DNA from: Acidobacterium sp. S8
GTDB taxonomy: Bacteria > Acidobacteriota > Terriglobia > Terriglobales > Acidobacteriaceae
Assembly (NCBI RefSeq): GCF_009765985.1
Contig: NZ_LMUM01000002.1
Span: forward strand, 78,053-136,091
Direction: 5' to 3'
Length of the DNA: 58,039 nucleotides
Shown: positions 43,370-50,879 of the stretch, piece by piece
Numbering within the stretch: position 1 is the stretch's first letter
How the letters are laid out: each line of letters starts with the position of its first letter
Made by a program: the position numbers and the translations under genes
Notes under the pieces: model-generated
The model's database searches: none
Seen by the model: only the letters and a program-made list of their open reading frames with translations
Told to the model about the DNA's origin: nothing

Positions 43370-44238
43370 TGCACACCTCCTGCTGGTGGGGCCGGCGGCG
43401 GGGTTTCCCGCGTGCGCCGAACCAGCATCCACACACCTACTACGATCACAATCAGAGGCCACCCACGGCCAATCCAGTCGAAGCGTAGGACACCCAGCGT
43501 GCTGAAGAGAAAGAGCATGCCCACGACAATCAGCACGATCGCTCCCACAGGCTCCGGCCTTCGACCCGGAAGATCAGGCGGCGGCATCGGAGGCGGCACT
43601 GGCGGCACCGGCATATATGGCTCGCCGCCGTACTGCTCTCCATACGACGCCGGAGGAGGCGGTGGCGGCGGATAAGCTCCGGGCGCCGGCGGTATCCCTG
43701 CAAAGGGAGCCGATCCTGTAAAAGGTGCTCCTCCTACATACGCCCCGGGTGGTTGTGCCGAGTAGGTGCGGTTAGGCACTCCCAGCCGCTGACTCAGCTC
43801 GTTCAATCCGAACGGATCAGGCAAGGGCAGGCCTTCGCGACGCGCTCTGGCTGTCTGGTAGGCATCGAACGCCTGATAAAAAACCCAGGCTGCGATGAAG
43901 ATGCCGAACAGAGGGTGCTCATTCGTAATGGCAATCAGCACCACAAATACCAGCACATGAATCAACGCCTTGATGAACTGGCCGTTGTACATGGCTCCTA
44001 CGCCGGGAATAAATCCAAGGCCCAAAGCCAATCCCGGGCTGGGTGACTCACCAAAGGGTGGCATAGCGGCGTTCGGCGATGGATTTGCCGTGGCGCCAGG
44101 AACTCCAAGCTTTGCTGCAAGGCAGGGTTCGCAATAGATGACGCCCGAAATCGAACGTACACACTGCGCGCAAAGCGGTTTGCCGCAATTCTGACAGTAA
44201 GCCGCAACGGGAAGATCGGGATGGTTTGCGCAGTTCAT
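43366..44238 (-). CDS. B-box zinc-finger membrane protein
   Basis: The 290-aa product opens with a B-box-type zinc finger: MNCANHPDLPVAAYCQNCGK followed by LCAQCVRSISGVIYCEPC, with Cys/His spacing suited to two zinc ions. A hydrophobic region (about residues 68-125, LGLGFIPGVGAMYNGQF then ALIHVLVFVVLIAI) follows, then a Pro-rich linker with a run of Pro residues, and a C-terminal hairpin of two membrane helices (VGAIVLIVVGMLFLF, GWPLIVIVVGVWMLV). Bacterial B-box/TM proteins of this type are known in Acidobacteria without assigned function. It overlaps both neighbours by four bases. The zinc finger is predicted to face the cytosol. Confidence 0.82.
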   Translation of the reverse strand: MNCANHPDLPVAAYCQNCGKPLCAQCVRSISGVIYCEPCLAAKLGVPGATANPSPNAAMPPFGESPSPGLALGLGFIPGVGAMYNGQFIKALIHVLVFVVLIAITNEHPLFGIFIAAWVFYQAFDAYQTARARREGLPLPDPFGLNELSQRLGVPNRTYSAQPPGAYVGGAPFTGSAPFAGIPPAPGAYPPPPPPPASYGEQYGGEPYMPVPPVPPPMPPPDLPGRRPEPVGAIVLIVVGMLFLFSTLGVLRFDWIGRGWPLIVIVVGVWMLVRRTRETPPPAPPAGGVQ

Positions 44239-45077
44239 ACCAAGCTCCTTTCTGCCTGGTCTGATTCTTGTTTCACTACCACTCCATGTACCTCTTTACT
44301 TCTTTCTTCGTGACCGACCCTGTGACCAGTCCTGGTGCAATCCAGGCTGGCCAGAACCGGCTCTCCCCACATCACGACTTTTGGTTCCACCGGGGCCTTT
44401 GGTACCTGCAGTTTGCCGCCATTTTTATGCGCGTCACCCTGCGGATTCTTCTGATCTTTCTCATCTTTGCGCGGCTGCGTATTCTGGTCCGTATTCACAT
44501 CCTGGCGAAGCTCGCGCATCTTCGACTCCACTTCGTACACCAGGCGTAGATTCTCGTAGTAGCTCACCATCTGCTTCTTCGCGCCGTAGAACTGCCGCGC
44601 AATATTCATCTGCAGCGCCGCCGGCTTCAAGTCCGCCGCACGGAACGTATCGATGCGAATCCCAAGCAGGTTCAGGGTGAGTGCGATGGAGAAGAAGGCC
44701 ATCGCTGCGGTCATCAGCATGCGCGCATCTTTGAGGCTGCGCCGCATGGTGAAATGGCCAATCGGCAGAGCCATCGGCTGTGCCGCCCCGGCCACCGCCA
44801 GTTGCGGCAGGGATGCACCGCTGGTGCGGTCCAGAATCTTTGATACCAGGTCGGCAGGAACTGGCGGTTCCTCCTGCAGAAACTGCATCCACTCCCGCCC
44901 TTGCTTTGCCTGCGCCAGCATCTCGGCGCACATTGGGCAGTCTTTTCCGTGGAGATGAAAAACGGCCTGATCTTCAGCCTTCAGGCTTCCATCCAGGGCA
45001 TCGACCAGCAGTGCTTCCCATTCCTCGCACGGCATTTGCCCCTTTGGACTTTGTTGAAATGGATTATGCTCCGACAT
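44235..45077 (-). CDS. Zinc-binding anti-sigma factor (ZAS/zf-HC2 type)
   Basis: The 280-aa product has the anti-sigma zinc motif: Cys17, then His43-x3-Cys47-x2-Cys50 (HGKDCPMC). One membrane helix is at about residues 120-140 (MLMTAAMAFFSIALTLNLLG), followed by a roughly 140-residue outer part with a helical stretch (YYENLRLVYEVESKMRELRQ) and a Lys/Asp/Gln-rich linker. It should bind the ECF sigma encoded just upstream and release it on an envelope or redox signal. Its ATG directly abuts the sigma stop codon (TAAATG), and its end overlaps the B-box gene by four bases. Confidence 0.88.
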   Translation of the reverse strand: MSEHNPFQQSPKGQMPCEEWEALLVDALDGSLKAEDQAVFHLHGKDCPMCAEMLAQAKQGREWMQFLQEEPPVPADLVSKILDRTSGASLPQLAVAGAAQPMALPIGHFTMRRSLKDARMLMTAAMAFFSIALTLNLLGIRIDTFRAADLKPAALQMNIARQFYGAKKQMVSYYENLRLVYEVESKMRELRQDVNTDQNTQPRKDEKDQKNPQGDAHKNGGKLQVPKAPVEPKVVMWGEPVLASLDCTRTGHRVGHEERSKEVHGVVVKQESDQAERSLV

Positions 45078-45668
45078 TTAAACCACCTGCCTTCCACTAC
45101 GATCGAGAAGCCGTGCCAGTTCCGCTCTACCGCGGCTGATACGCGACTTCACAGTCCCTTCAGGAATTCGTAAAACCTGCGCGATTTCTTTGTAGTCCAT
45201 GTCTTGCAGATCGCGCAGAATCACTGCTTCGCGCAGTTCAGGCGAGACTTTCGTCAATGCCTGCTGCACCATTTTTTGTAGTTCTTTTCTTGCCGCATGC
45301 TCGTGCGGTGTGGGTCGCGGATCGGAAAGCCTCTCCGCGATTTGCTGCTCATCATTCTCGTCCCAGCCGGCATCCATGGAATCGGTCACGCGCTGCTGTT
45401 TTGAGCGGCGGAAATGATCGACCAGAAGATTCCGGGTAAGAGTCGTAATCCATGTCTGGAAGCTGCCTCTGGCAAGATCGAATGTCGCCAGGTTTCCGTA
45501 AATCTTCAGAAAAGCTTCCTGGGCCAGGTCTTCGGCGTCATGCGGCGACCCGGTAAAGCGGTAGCAGAGCCCATAGACGCGGCGATGGTGTGCTTTGACC
45601 AGTTCCGTCCATGCCAGCGAATCGCCGTCTAGGCAGCGCTTCACTACCAATTGCCAGTCCGCTTCCAA
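45078..45668 (-). CDS. ECF-type RNA polymerase sigma factor
   Basis: The product has sigma region 2 (AWTELVKAHHRRVYGLCYRF, then GSPHDAEDLAQEAFLKIYGN and FQTWITTLTRNLLVDHFRR) and region 4 (LTKVSPELREAVILRDLQDM, then YKEIAQVLRIPEGTVKSRIS). I favour the TTG at 45668 (196 aa) because AGGGGACAGG lies upstream and the length is then normal for ECF factors. The ATG at 45833 would add 55 unrelated residues and start almost at the predicted transcription start. It heads a five-gene operon and is probably autoregulated through the ECF-like promoter at 45841-45868. Confidence 0.92.
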   Translation of the reverse strand: MEADWQLVVKRCLDGDSLAWTELVKAHHRRVYGLCYRFTGSPHDAEDLAQEAFLKIYGNLATFDLARGSFQTWITTLTRNLLVDHFRRSKQQRVTDSMDAGWDENDEQQIAERLSDPRPTPHEHAARKELQKMVQQALTKVSPELREAVILRDLQDMDYKEIAQVLRIPEGTVKSRISRGRAELARLLDRSGRQVV

Positions 45669-45840
45669 ATGCCTGTCCCCTGTCTTGTCTACCGACCGGC
45701 GTGTCCCGCTGGTATCTCCGGCACTTTGTGGTCGCTGCCAGGAATCAGGGAATTGTGACCGCGTCTGTACGCTTCTTGTTCCCGTTCTGGCGGCGCCCCA
45801 CCCATTCCACGTTATGGTGCCGGCTGCGCTCATGCAACAG

Positions 45841-45868
45841 AATACGCAGAAAATTGCGATCCGGTTCC
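45841..45868 (-). promoter_or_regulatory. ECF-type promoter of the sigma-factor operon
   Basis: On the minus strand GGAACC (45868-45863), a 16-nt spacer, then CGTATT (45846-45841). This fits the general ECF pattern (GGAAC / CGT) and not sigma-70. It lies about 170 bp before the chosen sigma start and suggests positive autoregulation. Confidence 0.5.
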
Positions 45869-45875
45869 CTGCAAT

Positions 45876-45896
45876 GGTTCACGATCTTTGTGAACC
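45876..45896. promoter_or_regulatory. Perfect inverted repeat upstream of the ECF promoter
   Basis: GGTTCAC (45876-45882) and GTGAACC (45890-45896) are perfect reverse complements around GATCTTT. The element ends 8 bp before the predicted -35 box, where an activator would bind. GTGAACC also resembles an ECF -35 box, so a second promoter is an alternative reading. Confidence 0.5.
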
Positions 45897-46095
45897 CGGC
45901 ACGCCGCGATCCCAGGAGCCATGGAAGCTGATTTTTTCCGCTTTTAGCCATAAGGCTCTTTATTTAGAAGCCCGATAAGCAATTGCCCCGCCTCGATTTC
46001 CAAAGCTTCGATAAACTGGAGAAAACCTCACGCAGCACAACGCATTCATAACCAATTCCACCTTGAAATTTCTTGAGGAGTGCCTCGTAACAACA

Positions 46096-47622
46096 ATGAA
46101 GTGGACGCGGGTATTCACATTCGTATGGATCACGGCCCTCTGCCTGCTGTATGCAGTACACCTGCTGCACCTGCGCGCCGATTTCCCCAATTTTTCTCCC
46201 TGGATGGATTACTCCAAATACACCGACGAGGGCTGGTATGGGAGCGCCGCCATCCGCCATTTCCTCAGCGGATCATGGCGCCTGCCCGGTGATTTCAATC
46301 CGGGAGCCGCGCTCCCGGTATGGCCGCTGCTCGAAGGCATCGTCTTCCGCTTTACCGGCGTCAGCCTGGTCGCCGCCCGCCTGCTCGTGCTCGTAGTCTT
46401 TGCCGGCAACCTGCTGCTGACCTACGCGCTCGTCCGGACGAACCACACCCGTACCATGGCGCTGCTGGGCGTCACACTCGTCGCTTCGAGCGCCTTCATC
46501 TTCGCCTTCAGCCGCCTAGCCATCCTCGAACCGCTCCTCGTCTTCTGGATGCTGCTCTCATGGCTGTTGACTCTGCGCTTGCCGAAAGCTCTGTCGGCGA
46601 CCGCGCGCGGAATCATGCTCGCAGCCATCGGTTTCCTGATCTGCCTCGAAATCCTGACCAAGACTACCGCTATCTTCCTGCTTCCTGCGGGCATGTATCT
46701 GCTCTGGTATGCGGCCGCCTATCGAATCCGCGTCTTCATCCGGTACGCAGCAGCCGTAGGGACAGCCGCGATTCTTCCCTGGGCAGCCTATTTCTTCCTG
46801 ATCGTGCGGCCACACTACCTTTCCGACTATCAGTATCTTTTTGCCGCGAACCGGTGGGACCTGCCGACTACCGCAGGCGGCTGGATCATGGCTTTCTGGT
46901 GGGCGCTTCACGGCTCTTTATGGATGGACGGGCTCATCTGCCTGCTCGCTGTGGCCCTACTGATTCTGTCTGTTGTGTGGCTACGAGGATTCTGGAAAAA
47001 TCCCCTGTTTGTAGCTTCCCTTCTGGCTGCCGCCGGGTACATTTTCTTTACCGGATGGCACAACAATCCCCAGCCGCGCTATTACCTCGTCGTCGCGTTC
47101 CCCATCATTCTCATCGTCTGCGCGGGCACTGGCTTACTGCTGGCAAAGCATAAATGGGCGGGATTCGCAGCGATAGCTGTGATCCTGATCAGCATTGGGC
47201 TGAACCTGCGCATGATGGCTGGTTTCCTTCGTCATCCCGAGTACACCTTTGTAAATGCAGCGAACGGCGTGACGGACTATATCGACCAGCACCCCAACGG
47301 CAACCGCCTTCTGCTCTCGATCAGCGGATCGAACATCACTCTCATCAATCATCTGCCGTCGATCTGCGACGACTTCGGCACCTACGACCTGCCCTACCGC
47401 ATTCACACATACCAGCCGGGATGGTACGCAGCCTGGAACGAGCTCGATCCAGGTACGCTTGAAGACCTGCAGACACAATATTCTCTGCAACAGGTCGCCG
47501 AGTTCCACGCTTTCGACGATTCCGACAGAAACGTCCTGATTCTCTACAAGCTTCTCCCTCTGCCGGCAAATAAGCAGCACTACCAGGCTGCGATGGAAGA
47601 AACAGCTAACGCCGGCAAATAA
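46096..47622 (+). CDS. GT39-family membrane glycosyltransferase (ArnT/PMT-like)
   Basis: Such enzymes transfer a sugar from a polyprenyl-phosphate donor to lipid, protein or glycan on the outer face of the inner membrane. The ATG at 46096 (508 aa) is used; TTG at 46063 is possible because GAGGAG lies closer to neither. The first periplasmic loop carries the Asp-Glu motif in YTDEGWYGSAA expected of the fold, and about ten to eleven membrane helices follow, with a soluble C-terminal part (about residues 390-508, DYIDQHPNGNRLLLSISGSN). The acceptor is unknown. It diverges from the ECF operon, sharing its control region, and converges closely (6 bp) on the DUF192 gene. Confidence 0.82.
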   Translation: MKWTRVFTFVWITALCLLYAVHLLHLRADFPNFSPWMDYSKYTDEGWYGSAAIRHFLSGSWRLPGDFNPGAALPVWPLLEGIVFRFTGVSLVAARLLVLVVFAGNLLLTYALVRTNHTRTMALLGVTLVASSAFIFAFSRLAILEPLLVFWMLLSWLLTLRLPKALSATARGIMLAAIGFLICLEILTKTTAIFLLPAGMYLLWYAAAYRIRVFIRYAAAVGTAAILPWAAYFFLIVRPHYLSDYQYLFAANRWDLPTTAGGWIMAFWWALHGSLWMDGLICLLAVALLILSVVWLRGFWKNPLFVASLLAAAGYIFFTGWHNNPQPRYYLVVAFPIILIVCAGTGLLLAKHKWAGFAAIAVILISIGLNLRMMAGFLRHPEYTFVNAANGVTDYIDQHPNGNRLLLSISGSNITLINHLPSICDDFGTYDLPYRIHTYQPGWYAAWNELDPGTLEDLQTQYSLQQVAEFHAFDDSDRNVLILYKLLPLPANKQHYQAAMEETANAGK

Positions 47623-47628
47623 GCGACA

Positions 47629-48111
47629 TTATTCAAGATTGAAATTGACAGTCTGACCAACCTGCAGTTCATGGGTCTTGATGGACCCGACCGGAAGCTC
47701 GAGCACATACATCGAGCTGGCATGGCCGCCATAAGAAGGACAGGTGTTTGCTTTACCTTTGCATGGGGGCGTGTCCGGAGAGAGTTCGACAATTCGATGG
47801 TTTTCGTCCATCCAGACGATATCGAGCCCGATCTTGCAGTCGTACATCCAGTAGGAATATGGAGCGGTCCGTTCGTGAATAAACAGCATGCCCCGCCCCT
47901 GTGGAAGGCTGCTTCGCTCCATCAGTCCAAACTCGCGCTCCGGTTCTATTTTCGCCAGCTCCACGTGTACGGTTGAGCCATCCGGCAGCATCACCAGCGT
48001 ATTGGCAGCACGGGGCGCAACGTGAGGAATGACCGGTTCCTGCGCCAACACGCAATAGCCGGCGCAACTCAGCACCAGCCCTATAATTCCTGCAAGCCAT
48101 CGTCTCTGCAT
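47629..48111 (-). CDS. Exported DUF192-family protein
   Basis: The 160-aa product has a signal peptide (LAGIIGLVLSCAGYCVLAQ) and the DUF192 core: VHVELAKIEPEREFGLMERS, GRGMLFIHERTAPYSYWMYD and IGLDIVWMDENHRIVEL. The family is a small beta-rich domain of unknown function. An insert with two Cys (TPPCKGKANTCPSYGG) may form a disulfide. It follows the SpoIIE phosphatase gene by 9 bp and so belongs to the same operon. It is convergent with the glycosyltransferase gene. Confidence 0.88.
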   Translation of the reverse strand: MQRRWLAGIIGLVLSCAGYCVLAQEPVIPHVAPRAANTLVMLPDGSTVHVELAKIEPEREFGLMERSSLPQGRGMLFIHERTAPYSYWMYDCKIGLDIVWMDENHRIVELSPDTPPCKGKANTCPSYGGHASSMYVLELPVGSIKTHELQVGQTVNFNLE

Positions 48112-48120
48112 AATCTGATT

Positions 48121-50709
48121 TTACGAGTCCAGCTTCAGAATGAGCATCGTCATGTCGTCATGCTGCGGCGCTCCTGCCGTAAACGCGTCTGCGGCCGCAA
48201 ACAGATCGTCCAGCACCCCGTTGGCCGATTTTTTGATCGAAGCACGTGCGGCAATAATCATCCGCTCCTCACCCCACTCTTCGTCTTCGTGAGTCATCGC
48301 TTCGCTGATGCCATCCGTATAGAGCAGAAGCAGATCGCCGGGCGCGAGCATCATGGTTTGCTCCGTGTAAGGAGCGAACGGCAGCAAACCCACTACAGGA
48401 CCATCCGCTTCCAGCCTGATGGTTTCTTCGCCACGCAGCACTACCGGCGGATTATGCCCGGCATTGACGCACTCAAGCCTGCGTGTCTCCGGATCATACG
48501 AAGCAAAGAAGAACGTCGCGTATCGATTCGAAGCCGAGGCCTCATAAACCAGCTGGTTGATCTTGTGCATGAGCTTGGCGAAATCGCGCGGACTGTCCAG
48601 CGTCACACCACGCAGCGATGCCCGTAGGCTCGCCATCAACAGCGCTGCCGATATGCCCTTCCCCGATACATCGCCCACCGCCAGCCCAACCCGGCCTTCC
48701 CCCAGATCGAGCACGTCATAATAGTCTCCGCCCACGCCCAGAGCCGGACGGCAGAAACCCGCAATCTTCGCGCCCGGAAGCACCGGCATCTCCTGCGGAA
48801 AGAGCCTCTCCTGCACCTCGCGCGCGATTTCCATCTCGCGGTTATTCCGTTCGCGCTGCGCCGCCTCATTCGCCAGCGACCGCGCCAGTTCGCTGACCTC
48901 CAGCGCCAGCCCTGTCTGCGACGCCAGCGCCTGCAGCAGCTTCAAATCTGCTGAAGAATAAGCTGCCTCCGATCGCTTCGGCCCCAGCGCCATTACGCCC
49001 ATCATCCTGTTTCTACCCGGAAGCGGCAGCAACAGCTCGGCATTCAGCTTGTCGAGCGCATAGCGCTCCGCCGTTCCCGCCATCAGGTACCACGCATCCG
49101 GATCGTCCCGATAAAGCCGCGCCGGCTCATTCGAATTCGTCAGAAAACGAACCGTAGACGACTGCATCGGCAGAGTCAGCGTTCCCGACGCCGAGATGCC
49201 AATCGACTGCTGCAGCACAAAATACTCGCCCCGCTGCAGAAGCATCGCAATCTGGTCCACATGCAGCGTATCCACGATGCACCGTCCAACCGTTTCCAGC
49301 AGCGGACCCGTTTCCGTGTAGCGGCGTACTTCTTCGGCAAGCTCATTCAACACGCGCTCGGCATCGTAAGCCTCGCGAAAGAACCGCCGGTCAATCCACT
49401 GCTGCAGCCGCTTGCGCACGCCCACCCGCAGCACCAGCACGATTCCGAAAAAGATCATCGGACCGATAGCGTCCGAGAGCTGCGGCTGCTTCTTGCCAAA
49501 CAGCGGCATCACCAGTTGCAGCGTAACCACCGCCACCAGCGCAAACTGCACTACCCACAGCGTCGCCTTTGCCAGTGCGTACCGCGCGCCCGTGCGCAGC
49601 AGGATGCGCACATCCATCGCGCGCTGCACCAGCACCACATAGACCAGAGTGAGTGGAGCAAACAGAAATACCGCCGCCGCAACATACTCAATCCAGAGAT
49701 ATCTCCTCATATCGCCGGTAATGCCGAACCGCGGCAGAACCACCACCGCCACCAGGAATGCCCCCATCCCGATGCTCATGCCCGTCGTCAGCACGCGGAG
49801 GCGACGACGAGCGTCTTCCGTAGAGGCGGACCGCAGCTTGTCCAGAGTTAGCGCCAGGTACAGCGCGATGCACATCAAATCCAGAAAATTCTCGATGCGC
49901 TCGGCCCAATCATCCAACTGAGCCAGAAGGGGCGCATTACCGGAACCAAAGCGGTCTCCATAAACAGCGGGCACCATCACCAGAGCACAAAGGATTAATG
50001 GAACCAGGATCAGCCACTTGATCCAGGGAAACCTCACGTCCCAACGCGAACGCTCCGGAAAATACATGCCAAAGAGCAACAGCGCCGGAATCGCCGCAAA
50101 TTGCAGCACCTGAAACCATGTCTCCGCCAGCAGCGCCGCCAGACCCGTGGCAAACCCATGGTGATTCAGGAAAAGCACGCTGGGAAAGGTAGTAAGCAGA
50201 ATCAACAGCAGCCATGCATTGCCTTCCTGCGGCTTGACCAGCACTACCCAGCCGCCCATCAGCAGGCACCCAAGCGCAACGGTGGAAAGAAATATCTCCT
50301 GAAAAATCAGTACCGTATTCGGAACGCCGGCGAGAACGGGCTTGTGCCGCACGAATGTAATCGTGGCCGTCCCGGAACTTCCATCGCTCCGTGTGAAGCC
50401 GACATCCATCATGTCGTCGGCGTGAGCGGTATTCACAATCTCATCCCACACGCGTGCCGAATAAGGAACGCCGTTCAGCGAATCCAGCTTCGCTCCCTCG
50501 GAAACCTTGGCCGCTTCCGCCTCCGGTTGCAGTCCGCGAATCACCCGGGTATCGGGATCGTAAGAAAATGGCGCCTGGACATGCCGGTCCGCATGCAGGA
50601 TCGCCGTCCAGTGGTCCAGGGTCATGGACAACCAGTAGGTCACACCAGCCAATACATAAAGCCCCAGGAAAAAGCGCAGCAAATTGGGAGATAGTCGTTT
50701 GTTTTTCAT
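48121..50709 (-). CDS. Multi-pass membrane SpoIIE/RsbU-type serine phosphatase with GAF-like domain
   Basis: An 862-aa signalling protein. One N-terminal helix (about residues 10-30) is followed by an outer domain (about 40-135, VSEGAKLDSLNGVPYSARVW) that resembles a PDZ-like fold. About seven further helices run to about residue 415. A GAF-like sensor (about 450-600, ETVGRCIVDTLHVDQIAMLL) and a PP2C/SpoIIE domain (about 640-860) end the protein. Metal-binding acids are present in GVGGDYYDVLDLG, AVGDVSGKGISAALLMA, LLYTDGISEAM and QHDDMTMLIL. It should dephosphorylate an anti-anti-sigma protein (partner-switching), but no STAS or HPK gene lies in the window. The DUF192 gene follows. Confidence 0.88.
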   Translation of the reverse strand: MKNKRLSPNLLRFFLGLYVLAGVTYWLSMTLDHWTAILHADRHVQAPFSYDPDTRVIRGLQPEAEAAKVSEGAKLDSLNGVPYSARVWDEIVNTAHADDMMDVGFTRSDGSSGTATITFVRHKPVLAGVPNTVLIFQEIFLSTVALGCLLMGGWVVLVKPQEGNAWLLLILLTTFPSVLFLNHHGFATGLAALLAETWFQVLQFAAIPALLLFGMYFPERSRWDVRFPWIKWLILVPLILCALVMVPAVYGDRFGSGNAPLLAQLDDWAERIENFLDLMCIALYLALTLDKLRSASTEDARRRLRVLTTGMSIGMGAFLVAVVVLPRFGITGDMRRYLWIEYVAAAVFLFAPLTLVYVVLVQRAMDVRILLRTGARYALAKATLWVVQFALVAVVTLQLVMPLFGKKQPQLSDAIGPMIFFGIVLVLRVGVRKRLQQWIDRRFFREAYDAERVLNELAEEVRRYTETGPLLETVGRCIVDTLHVDQIAMLLQRGEYFVLQQSIGISASGTLTLPMQSSTVRFLTNSNEPARLYRDDPDAWYLMAGTAERYALDKLNAELLLPLPGRNRMMGVMALGPKRSEAAYSSADLKLLQALASQTGLALEVSELARSLANEAAQRERNNREMEIAREVQERLFPQEMPVLPGAKIAGFCRPALGVGGDYYDVLDLGEGRVGLAVGDVSGKGISAALLMASLRASLRGVTLDSPRDFAKLMHKINQLVYEASASNRYATFFFASYDPETRRLECVNAGHNPPVVLRGEETIRLEADGPVVGLLPFAPYTEQTMMLAPGDLLLLYTDGISEAMTHEDEEWGEERMIIAARASIKKSANGVLDDLFAAADAFTAGAPQHDDMTMLILKLDS

Positions 50710-50831
50710 TAATCCCTGGCCACCATAGTAACTGGCTTTCCCCAGCTTCTACGCACAGAAGCGTTCGACGGTTCTCTCTGGAGAGACTGCATTAAGAAAT
50801 AGACGAAAGCTTTACGCGAAGGCACAAAGAA

Positions 50832-50857
50832 AAAGGCGGCTCGCAAGAGCCGCCTTT
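50832..50857 (-). terminator. Rho-independent terminator after the second TonB receptor
   Basis: AAAGGCGGCTC and GAGCCGCCTTT pair perfectly (11 bp) around GCAA. On the minus strand the stem is followed by TTCTTTG, extending the T-run. It lies 23 bp after the receptor stop and separates it from the phosphatase gene; symmetry allows two-way function. Confidence 0.85.
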
Positions 50858-50879
50858 CTGCGCTAAAAACCTGCTTCCG

